Shown: positions 12,901 through 24,200 of the stretch, piece after piece
Layout: each line of letters begins with the position of its first letter
Numbering within the stretch: the stretch's first letter is position 1
Source of the DNA: Cenococcum geophilum 1.58
Taxonomy: Eukaryota; Ascomycota; Dothideomycetes; Gloniales; Gloniaceae
NCBI GenBank assembly: GCA_001692895.1
Contig: KV748176.1
Span: forward strand, 5,795,092-5,859,091
Length of the DNA stretch: 64,000 nucleotides
Reading direction: 5' to 3'
Notes under the pieces: generated by a model
What the model was told of the DNA's origin: nothing
Databases searched by the model: none
The model's input: only the letters and a program-made list of their open reading frames with translations
Made by a program: the position numbers and the translations under genes

Positions 12901-15900
12901 TCTTCTTTAGTAAGCTTATAGATTAAAAAGAACTTTAGACTTATTTCTGGTTCTAACTCTATTTTATGGTCCTATGCTGCATATTTTAACAGCTTTTTAC
13001 TCTCTAGTGACCATAGTTTCTTGCCGTACTTGTGGTATCTCTTTAGTATATAGCTTAGTCCTTTTTCTGTTTCTTTATAGGTTGCTCCTACTTAGTACCA
13101 TACCAACTTGGCTTATTATCGCATCTTGCGGCGTTAAGTATCCTTAATATTGACCTGACCTATAATCTAATCAATCCTTAAATTGTATTCCTATAACTAA
13201 GGCATACCTAATACTGCCTTGTCCCGTCCTAATAGTAGGATATTAAAAGACATCTTAATTTATCTTCCTTTAATAGTTATCTAAATAGGTCCTATTTTAA
13301 GATTAATAATCCCTCCTCTATAGGTTATTAGATCTTCTAAAATCGTAACTAATAGGTAAAGTTACTCCTTTTGTCTATAAGGTAGTCCCATTCTCTTAAC
13401 TGCTACTAGTAAGATATAGTTCCTTATTGCTCCACTATCTATTAGCGCCTTAAACTATTAATCTCGCCATTTAACTTATAAATTTAGGTGTTGTCCTTAA
13501 ATTCCTTTAAGGGTCTAAGGCTCTATTACTAGCTCCCTTTAGTCCTATAGGCCTCTACTTTTCCTAACTATTGGCCGCTTAATCCTAGTATACTTGGCTT
13601 ATTTTTTGGCTAATGTCTAGTTCGCTTTTTATCTTTAATATGCTATAGACACGTGTTCTTTAAACATTCCCACTATTATCGTCCGTCTAGGCATTCTTCC
13701 ATAAGAAATCTTCCTAGTTAAAGTATTAAGTCCCCTTATTCTTAAACTTCCGCTAGGTGCCAGCCATACATATACTTAGCATTTTTATACTATTATTCGT
13801 CCGTTATCTAGTACATCCTTATAGGGTATTTCCGATTCTTTTCTTTCGGATTCTTATATATTTCGCACATGTTGTCTATATACGCAATCCATAATATTAT
13901 ATAGTGTGCTAGGTGCTTTAGGTTAACTCTTAGCTCGTCTTTATCCCTAAGTTTAAACCTTTATTATGCTAATCTGAACGTTATAACTTCGTTCGCAGGT
14001 ACTAAGATATATCTCTTACTTCTCCAGTCCTCTAAACGTTCCTTTAGATCCTTTAATATTATAATTAAGGCCCCCTTAATATAAGTTATAGCCTTCTCTA
14101 TAATCGGGTGGTCTTAGATAACTTTCTTGTCCAACTATATATAGAAATCTTCCTACTTATTATTGTGTCGTTGTCTATACTACTTTTAGTACAGCTGCTT
14201 AAGTATATATAGTCTGTCCGTAAGGAAGTATTTCTTTATTACTGCGTTATAACAGCCTTTAGTATATTATTCTTTAAATCTAGTAGGAATCTCTAGATCC
14301 TCTTCTTATTTCAATTTAATAAGCCACTTAGCTCTTAGTGTACCTACTCTTGGCCTATTAGTAATTCTTCATATTAGTGCTCTATCCTTTATACGTCCTA
14401 ATATACTAGATCTCTTATCTAGTTTCTATTCTTGCCATACGATAATTCTTTGCCTAAACTCTTCTATGGTTTCTTTTAGTTTGCGCCTTACGCTCTAATC
14501 CTTAAAGTCGTCTTGCTTTTTAATCTTAGTATTAATTTTTTAATCTTTAGGCCGAACGCTATATTCCCCTAGTAAGTCTTCTAGGTCTATATATCTATCT
14601 CCTAGCCTAATTACTATTTATACTGTAGATTCTCTAATCTATAAGGAAGCTCCTAGCCTCTTATCTATAGGTGTCCTAATTTATACCCCAAATTCTTAAC
14701 CCTTTGGGTTCTTTAATCCCGAGCTTGCTTTTAACTTAAGCTTAGCCCCTGCCTTAATCTAACTAGGCTTAACTAGTGTTCTTATCTTATCTTAAGAGTT
14801 CTAGATCTTACTTATCTTGTCTTAAAAATCTTATACCGTTAAGAATTCTTATCCCGAGCTTATTTGTATATCTTTAAACTAAGCCACTACTCTGCTCTAT
14901 CGGTTTTTATCTATTATAGGTCCTTAAGCTTACCTTATCTCATCTTAAGAATCTTAGTTATCTCTTATCTTATCTTAAGAATCTTAAGCCTTTAGCCTTT
15001 TGCCTTTATTAAGTGCCGAAGTGGTTTGCTATTCTACTTCTCTTACGTCTCGCGAAGCGATAGACATTATATCTAGTGGGGTTTTGATCCCTACTAATAT
15101 TCCTTATTCTATAATAGAATTATCCTTTGCCTCTAGTATAACATCTCTAAGGTCTGCTTGCTCCCAGTAAGCGGCCCTTATTGCCTTATTATTATGGAAT
15201 ATTTTACCTAGGTTGAATTTATCGTCCTTAATATCCGATCTGCGAACTAGTTTATTAGTTCCTTTACATCCTATAGGTGCTGGCTCTTATAGCTAATAGC
15301 TTACGCCATACTTAGCGTCCTTATAAATTTGGTATACGTTATTATAATAAAACGCAAAACTTCTAATTAAATATTCTTTCGTTCCTCGCAGCATATTGTC
15401 GTCCCTTTATATATATATGTCGTCTGCTAGTCTCGTGCCCTTTACTATATAGTAATTCTACCTACTTCTATAGTCTCTAACGTAATAACCCTGTTTCCCG
15501 CAATTTATATAAGCTCCTTCTTTAAACCATTTCTCTTGCTGTGGAATCCGCCTAAATGTCTTCTGCTGTTAAGATCCCTAATTCGGCCTTTACTCCTTAG
15601 ACTTTTAATTACTTAATTCTTGTCCTCTAGGTTTCCATAGTTTACTCCATCTCTTATAGGCTTCCTTGGTACTACTTAGGTCCATTAGCTCTGCGCCATA
15701 CTATAGTTTCTAACTTAGCTTTTATTATTGCGTACCCTACGCCTTATATAACTATAGAACTCTATCCTGGCCTCTCTTAGCCTATTCCCTTTAGTAGATC
15801 TAATTATTAATCTTAATTGCCTAATCTATTAGTTCCCTTAGGGTCTCCGCATCTTTTATCAGAATAATTACATCCTAGACTTTAGCCTTAAGTCCCTGTT

Positions 15901-16530
15901 TATACTATACCATAAGCGCCCTATTATTCCACTCTACTTATATTGCTAGTGTCTAGAACTATATCGTATACTTAATTGCTAAAGTTCGTTATATAAGGTT
16001 CTAGAGTTTTCTTTCCGCTATAGTTGTTTCTTCTAGGTCTCTAAACATCTGCGTAAGTCGTTCTGTAAATCCTTCCCAACTTAAGAATATAAATCGCATA
16101 TCTTGGTTAGTGGTTGTTATTCTATTTGCCTGTATCTCTATAAGGTAAGGTTTAAACCACTTAAGTGCTTTTCCTAATAAGAATAGTCCTACGTAGGCTA
16201 TCCGATCCACGGGTGTAGGTAACTTTACTCCCTCCTATAAGACCTTAAAGTACATCTATATAAGGAATCCTTTAAGCTTTAACCTTTCTCCTATAAATCT
16301 CTTAATTAATAGTAGCTTAATCTTTGCTGCTCCTATCCCGTTAAGTCTTTCTTCTAATACTGTATTGTTAGCTATTAACTAGTTAACTATTTTCTATAGT
16401 TATCTAACCGTCATAGGTTGCTATAAGTCAGTATCCGCCATACTAGTATCACCTCCTGTCCTTAAAGTAGTTGCTGCCATTAATGGCGTTATAGTAGCTG
16501 CTTTTAGTGGCATGTTATTCAACTTCTTAT
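9990..16530 (-). pseudogene. Element C gag-pol (degraded)
   Basis: Reading leftward: gag, including a stop-free stretch at 16001-16210 with ALKWFKPYL and FLSWEGF; a zinc knuckle near 15485-15530 (NCGKQG recognisable); protease IDSGA with DSGA at 13428-13439; RT with [18 protein letters not shown] near 12790-12840 and a YLND box (YLDD before RIP) at about 12472-12483; RNase H; integrase with a TDG motif of the usual QTDGQTE type near 10915; and a chromodomain-like tail near 10225-10330 (YEVKWIGY...EPLENL). The chromodomain would guide integration toward methylated histone H3 in active relatives. No intact frame remains. Confidence 0.85.
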
Positions 16531-16557
16531 ATTAATACTATAACTAGGTAGTAATTG

Positions 16558-16982
16558 TGTAACGGAACCTTGTAGTAAGAACTACGATGGGTTCGTTAAT
16601 GGGCTAGGTATATAGGAAATATAAGTATAAAAGTTAACAACGTAATAATAACTGGTGGAGTGGTTACCCAACAGATTAACTCTAATTGTATTCTAAGAAT
16701 CACTATAAGGAAGGAACTATCTAGGTAGGGACTAAGGGTCCTTAAATACACAACCGTACTCCTATAAAATCCTTCTTATACGTAATATACGTCTTATACA
16801 TAAGGTACGTAAGTTCCTCTCGTTCCTCTCGTTTAATACATAGCACATTATGTGACCTCGGTTACCATTCCTCGTCACATGGTTCTATCGGCTCCATTCC
16901 GGACCGTGCCTAAATCAACCAACTAGCTTCTTCCGTCTCTTCTCCAAGTAGTTGTAACATCGTACTTAAAGCGTCCGTAACA
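16558..16982 (-). repeat. 5' LTR of element C
   Basis: 425 bp, TG...CA ends intact, followed by the target duplication GTTAT at 16983-16987. Confidence 0.93.
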
Positions 16983-16987
16983 GTTAT

Positions 16988-17395
16988 GCTTTATAATATA
17001 TAGCTTAAGTAAGACTATTCTAGTAGTCGTAAGTTAGATCTAAAATGGCTAGGCCCGTTCCGCGTACGTAAAAGTTACCCTTATAAAGGATAGTACTTAA
17101 TTAAGGATCTTAACGGCACACCGTTCCGTGATTAAACTTTAGGGAATAGATTAAAGAAGTTTTATTAATAATGGATATCTAAGGTCCGCTAGAAAGACTA
17201 GCTTAACTAGTTAAGCGGAACTATACTATAAGAAATAACAGCAGAGCTAGAACCTAAGGAGGATGTTATATAAAATCTACTAGTATTATAACGCCGTGTA
17301 GTTTAAGAAGTGCGTGTTTTAGAAAGATTGTTTAATAGAACTAAGTACGAAATATTTAACTAGGGGATAGTTAAGTTCTAAGGTGGGGGAGGGGA
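16988..17395 (+). pseudogene. Element B integrase C-terminus
   Basis: Continues the frame broken at 9031. Readable segments include LKWLGPFRVR and GTPFRD, typical of the C-terminal DNA-binding region of Ty3 integrases. The frame runs into a purine-rich tract coding GGGGD at about 17380-17395. Confidence 0.8.
17380..17395 (+). other. Internal polypurine-tract-like sequence of element B
   Basis: AAGGTGGGGGAGGGGATA directly after the pol frame closely resembles the tract before the 3' LTR at 20708-20720 (TAGGTGGGGGAGGTATA). In Ty3 elements such a tract normally touches the 3' LTR. Here the extra ORF separates the two. Confidence 0.6.
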
Positions 17396-17483
17396 TATAG
17401 ATAACAGCCATGCAATCCGTCCGTTTATTTACCGTATTTCCTAAAGCTCTTTCTATTATACTTTCTTATTTGCTTTTTTTAGT

Positions 17484-17484
17484 N
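17484..17484. other. Ambiguous base (N)
   Basis: A single N in the gap between the pol end and the third ORF of element B. The stretch 17396-17803 holds no recognisable coding; an ATG at 17410 opens a short hydrophobic frame that I do not trust. Confidence 0.9.
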
Positions 17485-17803
17485 ACAGGAATCTAATACG
17501 TGGTAGTAGTAAGGTAAGGACAGAAGAATGTTTACGTATAACTATCTAGTATTGTTTACTGTAAAGATATTAGTTCCGCTTACCGCCTTTACTAAGCTAA
17601 TAGCGATTTTCTATCCCGGGGATGGAAAATTATAATTAGTCTATTTAATAATTAGAGCTGGTAGAACTCTATACTACTACCTAAATTTAGTAGACTATTT
17701 AGATTAGGAAACCCTATTTAGAACTTTACCTTTTTACCCTTAATAAACCTTAAATATAGCCGTAATTAGTTAAAGTTATAAATTAAACAAAATTAATAAT
17801 AGT

Positions 17804-20720
17804 ATGTTTATTATATCTTTATCTAATAGACCTCTAGTACTATATAAAGGAGCTAAGTAATAGATTAGTAACGTCCTTACAGAAGTTAGAGGCTTCGCAG
17901 TTAATTAGTATTAGGTAGTATACCTCTAAATCTATAACAAGATTCTACTCTCTTAAGAAAACTATGTAGATGCTACTAGTGTAGTAGTTAATTTCGTTAA
18001 CTAGGATAACGGGCTATAAGCATCTCTAGGAAGAGACGCGTTTTTATTAATCTTTAAGGACATCTCTAACGTTAGTAAGATAGTAAAAGATTAAAGAAAT
18101 TAGTATAATAAAGCTAGAGAAACTATCCGAAAGTCCTGGGGATAAGGTATTCTTAATAGTCTACTTAAATACGCGGTCTTCTACTACTTCCTTTTTACCG
18201 CCCGAAAGCTTACCGTCTACCTACTTTATAAAGTAACGGCATGAGTTAATAAGGCCCTAATTGACAGGCTTAAACATCTAGGATGCGGCATTAAGAACAC
18301 TACTTAACTATAGCCGACCGATTTTACGCTCGCGCCGAAGATGCTAGGAAGGGCGGTATTAGACTAGGTGGTAAATAATTATAGCTTAGGAAGACACTTA
18401 ACTAGTTTCCTTATTCTAAATAAGGACCTACTACTAAGAAGTAGGAGACTAACTACTATGGGACTAGAGGTTACTAATGTCGGAATTAGACAAGTAGGAG
18501 AGAGCTTAGCTCTTATACTGCGAATATATTTATAACATACTTCTAATATAATAAATCCCTTAGCTTTTTAGCTATTAACACCTATTTAAGGAAGAGGCGT
18601 TAGTATTATACTAAGCCCGTCCCAATAAGGATTACCTATATTAGTTAACTCGCTATTATTATTTATAAACGAGAGCATTTTTATGGCTGAAACGCCTGTT
18701 GGCTTGCTTCCGTAGCTGCTAGTATCTTCGTTAAGGAGGAATCTAAGAAAAGGGCTAATGATTGCTTACCTAGAAGTAGGAGGGCTAGGGGTGGCATTAA
18801 TGTTTAATAAGAACGTTATTAAGCCGGGAGATAATAAGGAGTATATTGAGGAGGCTATAGATACTGTAGCGGTACTCCGTATAAAACGAGGGTATAACTA
18901 CAAGGATGACGTACCCGCTTATCTTAAGGCGTCCCTAAACCAAACTACTAAAATTAAACCAATTAAGGTTATAAAGCTCTTACGTAGTTAGTATAGGGCA
19001 GCTAGTTCTAATCTAGAGATATATAAGGTTTATTAGATGTATACGCAAGCTATAGGAGGACGCATAGGTTTAGCAATAAAGGGTCTAAACTATACCGCAC
19101 TATATTACAGACTCCGTTTAATATATTATGCTTATAACCACCTTAGCACTATAAAGACCAATCCCACCACATACTCTTAGTTTAGAAAAGCTTATAGACC
19201 TCCAGTTTTATCCGATTCCTTAAGACCGTATAAGTTTATTTATAACTTAGCACTAAGGTTTTTATACAATAGAAAGGCTTTACTTAATTAGATAATATTA
19301 CCAGAAGACTAAGAAGTGTAGCAGTAAGAAGGATCTATAATTTTAAATATATTTAGATAATGGTGGGATTTTAATATCTTAGCGATAATTAATAAGGAAA
19401 TATATATATACCGCCACTATTAGCGTCTAATTAATAGGCGGCCAAATTATAGCTAGTTAAGAATAATAGTCTACGGTCTCTACTAATAGCTAATAAAATA
19501 AGACCCTTAGTATTATCGTCTTTATTACGCTCTTAGGCCTAACAGCTGGTGGCGACTTATTTCCTACCCTTATTATACAAAATTCGCGGTTAAAGGAGAC
19601 TCTACAGCTTTCCGTTATATTAACGTTAATATTCCCTTACTCTTTAAAAGTAAATGCGGTGCCGATATAATCTAAGGGAGCGTTTCTCTAGATAATAAGA
19701 CTAAGGATAACTGCATAATTATCTTACCTAGTATACATTACTACCTAGAATTATAGTGGGAGGATCTTAAGGCGCGAGGATTAACTAAGGGCGACGGATT
19801 TGTTTATAAGATCTCTAACCAAAACTAGACTACTAAAGATGTAGAAAAGTATATAACCGACTAGGTAGCTTAGCTATATAAGAAAGAAGATATACGTATA
19901 ACTATGCCTTACCTTCCTTATAGAGCGAAAGGACCTTTAACTGGAACCCGGCGAATAATACTACTATAGTTCATTGGTATTTAGGACAATTATAATAACC
20001 TTAAGGTTACTAAAGGAGGTACTTAGGCAGAGTTGGTAGATGCGCACTAAGACTTAAGAGCGCCGCCCTGTACGCCGTCTGGATATGCTAATCTCTACGG
20101 CGCGATTCCATATCGCTTCCCTGTAGCAGTTAAGCTTATAGCTGCTAGCGCTCTATCCGACGCCCTTCTCGGTAAACGATAATGGGATTCTTTAGCGGTA
20201 ATTTAAGATTATAACCTTCTTCTTAATAGTAATAAGAACGAAGTTGGGAAATAGATGCATTTCTACTGTCTTAGGGCTATTAAGAATTATAAAGATACGT
20301 TTAGGCTGATGCGTGTAACTAAGATGGAACGCTTTAATAGCCGCTCTTACTTCTACTGCATTAATAATAGAATTGATCCTTTAGCTATTACGGTAAATCT
20401 AAGTAGAGTGCCCCTGGTTATTATAGAAGGATAGAGTTATATGGAGTTGCCTAAAGAATTATAGAACAGAACTAAGTAAATAGAAGGGCGCGAAAGAGCT
20501 ATATTATCTAAGAGCCGCCAGTCTAAGGTCTCTCTTACTGCTTAGCCAAGTAGATGAGAATAGTCTCATTTAACCAGAACGGAGTCTCCTTGTTTACTAT
20601 CTTAAGTTTATAGTAAGGGTAAGAAACGTATACAATTACCTACCGCGCCTTTATTTCGAAGATAAGGAGTTTTAGAGTTTTGGAAGTTATTAGGGGATAA
20701 CGACTTAGGTGGGGGAGGTA
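17804..20720 (+). pseudogene. Third ORF of element B: 2-oxoglutarate/Fe(II) oxygenase-like (PhyH type), RIP-degraded
   Basis: From ATG 17804 one frame runs to about 20720 (about 970 codons), broken almost only by TAA/TAG. The first about 550 codons are unrecognised. The C-terminal third shows phytanoyl-CoA-dioxygenase-like features in order: FRYIN at 19613-19624, which before RIP would read FRHID (an HxD iron motif); GSVSLDN; NCIIILPSIH with the distal His at 19736-19738; ITMPYLPY; and TGTRR at 19943-19954, in the position of the Arg that binds 2-oxoglutarate. Then PSGYANLYGAIPYRFP and a tail ending in GGGG over the polypurine tract. The family call rests on motif order only. It could be a captured host gene or an element-borne accessory gene. 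Stop-free pieces such as 18758-18991 lie in this frame. Confidence 0.6.
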
Positions 20721-20998
20721 TATGGTAGTATGATTTAGCCCCTAGATTTAATATCTAGATTAGGCATAGCTTTAGGAGAGCTTAGGCCTTCTATAAGTTA
20801 TATAGATTGGTCTAGAGCCCTTAAAGTCTTTAATAACTTAGGCGACACTAATAGACACACAACTTTCCTTAAATACACTCTTTTCTTTCTCTTCTTACTG
20901 CTTAATTCTAACTAATTGTGACTAACTGACAGACCGACCAACAGACTGACTAACAGCACTGTGACTTTCCTATCTTAGAGAGGTTGTACCCTCCTATA
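20721..20998 (+). repeat. 3' LTR of element B
   Basis: 278 bp, partner of 2426-2703, with TG changed to TA at the first dinucleotide. Preceded by a polypurine tract and followed by CTAG, the target duplication. Confidence 0.92.
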
Positions 20999-23900
20999 CT
21001 AGTAAAGAGGCTATATAATCCTTACCTAACCCTATATTAGTTAAGCATGAGATAGATATAGGGGATAAGCAACCTCCTTTTAGACTACTATATAACTTAT
21101 TAGAAAATAAGCTGGCTATATTACATTAGTATATAGTAGACAATCTTTAGAAAGAATGGATTTAGCCCTTTATAAGCCTAGTAGGGGCACCGATTATATT
21201 TATACTAAAAAAGGACGGGACCCTTCGCCTCTATATTAACTATTAGGCGCTTAATAGGATTACTATAAAGAATTGCTACCTACTACCCTTAATAGGGGAG
21301 CTTATTAACAGGCTGTTAGGCGTAAAGATATTTATAAAACTAGATCTAAAAGATATATACTATCAAATCCGGATTAAAGCCGGCGAGAAGTAGAAAACGG
21401 CGTTTTAAACACGGTACGGCCACTTTAAGTACCTAGTAATGCTATTTGGGCTTACTAACGCACCGGTAAAATTTTAGGCCTATATTAATAAGGTATTATT
21501 AGGCCTATTGGATATAATATATATAGTTTACCTTAATAATATTATAGTTTACTCTAATAACTACGAAGCATATATATACCACGTATAAATAGTACTAGAA
21601 AGACTATAGGAATACAAGCTCTATATAAACCTAAAAAAATACTCTTTTTATATTACTAGCATTAATTTTCTGGGCTTTATTATTAGCGTTAATAGAGTGT
21701 TAATAGAGAAAAGCTAGGTAGACGCTATTAGGGAATGGCTATACCCTATAACGTTTAGAGAAGTATAGGTTTTCTTAGGTATAGCGAACTTCTACTAAAG
21801 GTTTATTATTTACTATTTATAAGTAATACTCCTAATTACCAATCTACTAAAAGGATCTAAAAATGGTAAGAAGTTAGAACCCTTTATATTTAGGGAAGCT
21901 GCTAAGTAGGTAATAGACCAGTTAAAGGATTTATTTACGTTAGCGCCTATCCTAATACACTTCTACTGGGAGCTATATATATACCTTAAAACGGATATAT
22001 CCGGCTTTACCCTAGGGGTAATTATATCTTAATTAAAAGACAGAGAATAGCATCCTATAGTGTTTTGGTTAAGGAAAATAACCCCTATAAAGTAGTGTTA
22101 TATAACGTATAACTAGGAACTACTTACAATAATTGCAGTAATAAAGCACTGGTGATATTATTATATAGGAAGCAATTATCCTATTAAAGTCCTTACAGAC
22201 TATAACAACTTAGAATACTTTATAACTATAAAGGTATTAAGTAGTTAATAAGCGAGATAGGTAAAGGCACTATTGCAGTATAACTTTAAAATTATATACC
22301 GCTTAGGAAAGATAAATCCTATTAATAGGTTATTAAGACGTCCGGATTATAAAATAGGGAGAATCTAAGATAGTATAGGGGAAATAATCCCTATATTGCA
22401 AAATTTGCTTAGGAAAAAAGAAGACTCTTTTCCTAGAACTATAGAATTTTATAGTAGGGTAGAGGTCCTAGTAATATAGCTATAAAGTAACACGATTGTG
22501 GAGCCGTAGGATATAGTTATAGACTAGGTTATAGACTAAGCAGATATTATAAAGTTAGCGTACCCTAAAATTAGTAAGAATTCTGCGGGATATGCTAGAG
22601 GTATTGTAGCACCTTTAACTTAACGGCATATTAGCTACGAGTTTTTGGATCTAAGGGGGATAGGCGAGATACCTATCCGCAGCGTGGCATACTATATAAT
22701 AGTAGGAGAATCTACTAGCACTAATGGTTTAAAACGTCTTATGCTACGCCTTAAGTTTATAATAGCGGTAGGTAAAATAGAAGTAAGTAATCTATATAAA
22801 ACCTTTCTAAATCTTCTTCTTTAAGCTTAATAAAGGGACGCCTTCGCCTTTAGGGAGAGGTAGAAAGATATAGTAGAGACTAACTTAGCCGGAGTTACTA
22901 AGAAGCTATAGTAGTAAGACTAAAAGGATTTGTTACGCTTTAAGGGTGCTATATATATCCTAAAGGACTAAGCAATTTAAGATAAAATTTTAAAGGTCTT
23001 CTATAATAACCCTCTTAGGGGTTACTACGGTGCTAATAGAACCCTTAAGGCCGTTTAAAGGAAATACTTTTAGGACGGAATATCTAAAGAGGTTAAGGAC
23101 TATATATTAAGGTATAATATATGCTAAAGGATATAGATATCTAGGCATTGCCTATATAGTGAGTTATTAGTGCTTCCTATTCTGCAGGGACTTATATTAG
23201 AATTAATAATGGATTTTATTATAGGCTTACCCCTTACTAAGATAAGAACTAAAGAGGTTGCTAATACTATCCTAGTAATCGTTAATAGGTATATAAAGTT
23301 TTTAAAATACTTTGCTATTATAATAATAATTACGGTAGCAGAACTGGCAGACCTGTTTTTAGAACAGTAGCTCTTATTTAGCACGCTAAGGGGAATTATA
23401 TCTAATAGAGGTACCGTATTTAATAGTGTATTTTAGTCTTTATTCTATCTCTTGTTAAAAATACAGTAAAGGATAAGTACTGCCTTTTACTTATAAATAA
23501 ATAGGCTAACAGAGTATCTAAATACATTATTGGAACACTACCTCCGCTGCTATATTAATTATTAATAAGATAATTAGACATTGTGGTTAACTTTAGCGCA
23601 GTATATATATAACATAAGCATCTATAGTAGTATAAAAATAACCCCTTATAAAGTATTATTTGGGGTAAAAGCAAATAATCCCTAAAATGTTAAGGATATT
23701 ATTCCTAAAAAAGAGGCACTAGCGGCGTCTAAAAGAATTAAGTAAATGAGAATTTATAGAGAGGAACTTAAAAAGCACTTACTAGACGCCTAGGCCGTAT
23801 AAAAAAGGTACTATAATAAAAAATATATGCTAAAAGAATTTGAGATAAGAGACGAAGTCTTACTATTTATAAAAAAATATCCGAATAAAACGTATTAAGA

Positions 23901-24200
23901 AGAAGCTGGATTACCAGTAGCTCGGACCCTTTAAGATAGTTAGGAAAACTAAAGGAAACTAAGCCTATAAATTAGAATTACTAAAATCTTATCTAATATA
24001 TCCTATATTTTATATTTCCTTACTAGAGCTATACCGGAGAAGAGATAATACGGAACCGCCCCTACCTAGCGAAATTAATAGGGAACTAGAATGGAATATA
24101 GAAGATATTTTAGACTAAAAATGGCGCTAGAAGAAGCGCGAATTTTTAGTTTATTAAAAAGGATACTTTTAGGCGTATAATAGTTAGGAACCTAAGGAGC
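20999..24200 (+). pseudogene. Element A reverse transcriptase, RNase H, integrase and chromodomain (degraded)
   Basis: Starts with the linker KHEIDIGDKQPPFR near 21050. RT motifs follow: PIIFILKKDGTLRLYIN near 21195-21240, KLDLKDIYYQIRI near 21340, and VYLNNIIVYSN near 21520-21550 (YLDD before RIP). RNase H lies at about 21960-22350. The integrase has IMDFIIGLPLTK near 23210 and RGIISNRGTVFN near 23390-23420. A chromodomain-like end reads EWNIEDIL...FLVY.KGYF near 24090-24170. The stop-free pieces 23170-23370 (plus) and its minus-strand shadow are parts of this integrase. All catalytic domains carry stops. Confidence 0.88.

Larger units (their letters stand above)
9032..16982 (-). mobile_element. 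Ty3/gypsy chromovirus-type LTR retrotransposon C, inserted in the integrase of B
   Basis: Two 425-bp LTRs (9032-9456, 16558-16982) begin TGTAACGGAACC and end GTAACA. The target duplication is GTTAT at 9027-9031 and 16983-16987. Removing C and one GTTAT rejoins the integrase frame of B. The coding strand is minus: the purine tract (reverse complement of CCATCTCCCTCCTCTTTATC) lies right of 9456, so the LTR at 16558-16982 is the 5' one. Gene order on the minus strand is gag, protease, RT, RNase H, integrase, chromodomain. All frames carry RIP stops. Confidence 0.94.
2426..20998 (+). mobile_element. Ty3/gypsy LTR retrotransposon B with an extra downstream ORF; hosts element C
   Basis: LTRs of 278 bp (2426-2703 and 20721-20998) match over their full length with RIP-type differences. 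CTAG precedes the left LTR (2422-2425) and follows the right one (20999-21002), a 4-bp duplication. The purine tract GGTGGGGGAGG stands before the 3' LTR. Inside are gag, protease, RT, RNase H and integrase in Ty3 order. The integrase is split by minus-strand element C. After integrase comes about 3.3 kb not expected in a simple Ty3 element; most of it is a third ORF (see 17804-20720). B lies in element A between protease and RT. Confidence 0.92.

Noticed and set aside
17410-17490. Short hydrophobic frame after pol of element B as an envelope-like signal peptide
   Set aside because: It contains an ambiguous base, is not in the frame of the downstream ORF, and shows nothing envelope-like beyond hydrophobicity.
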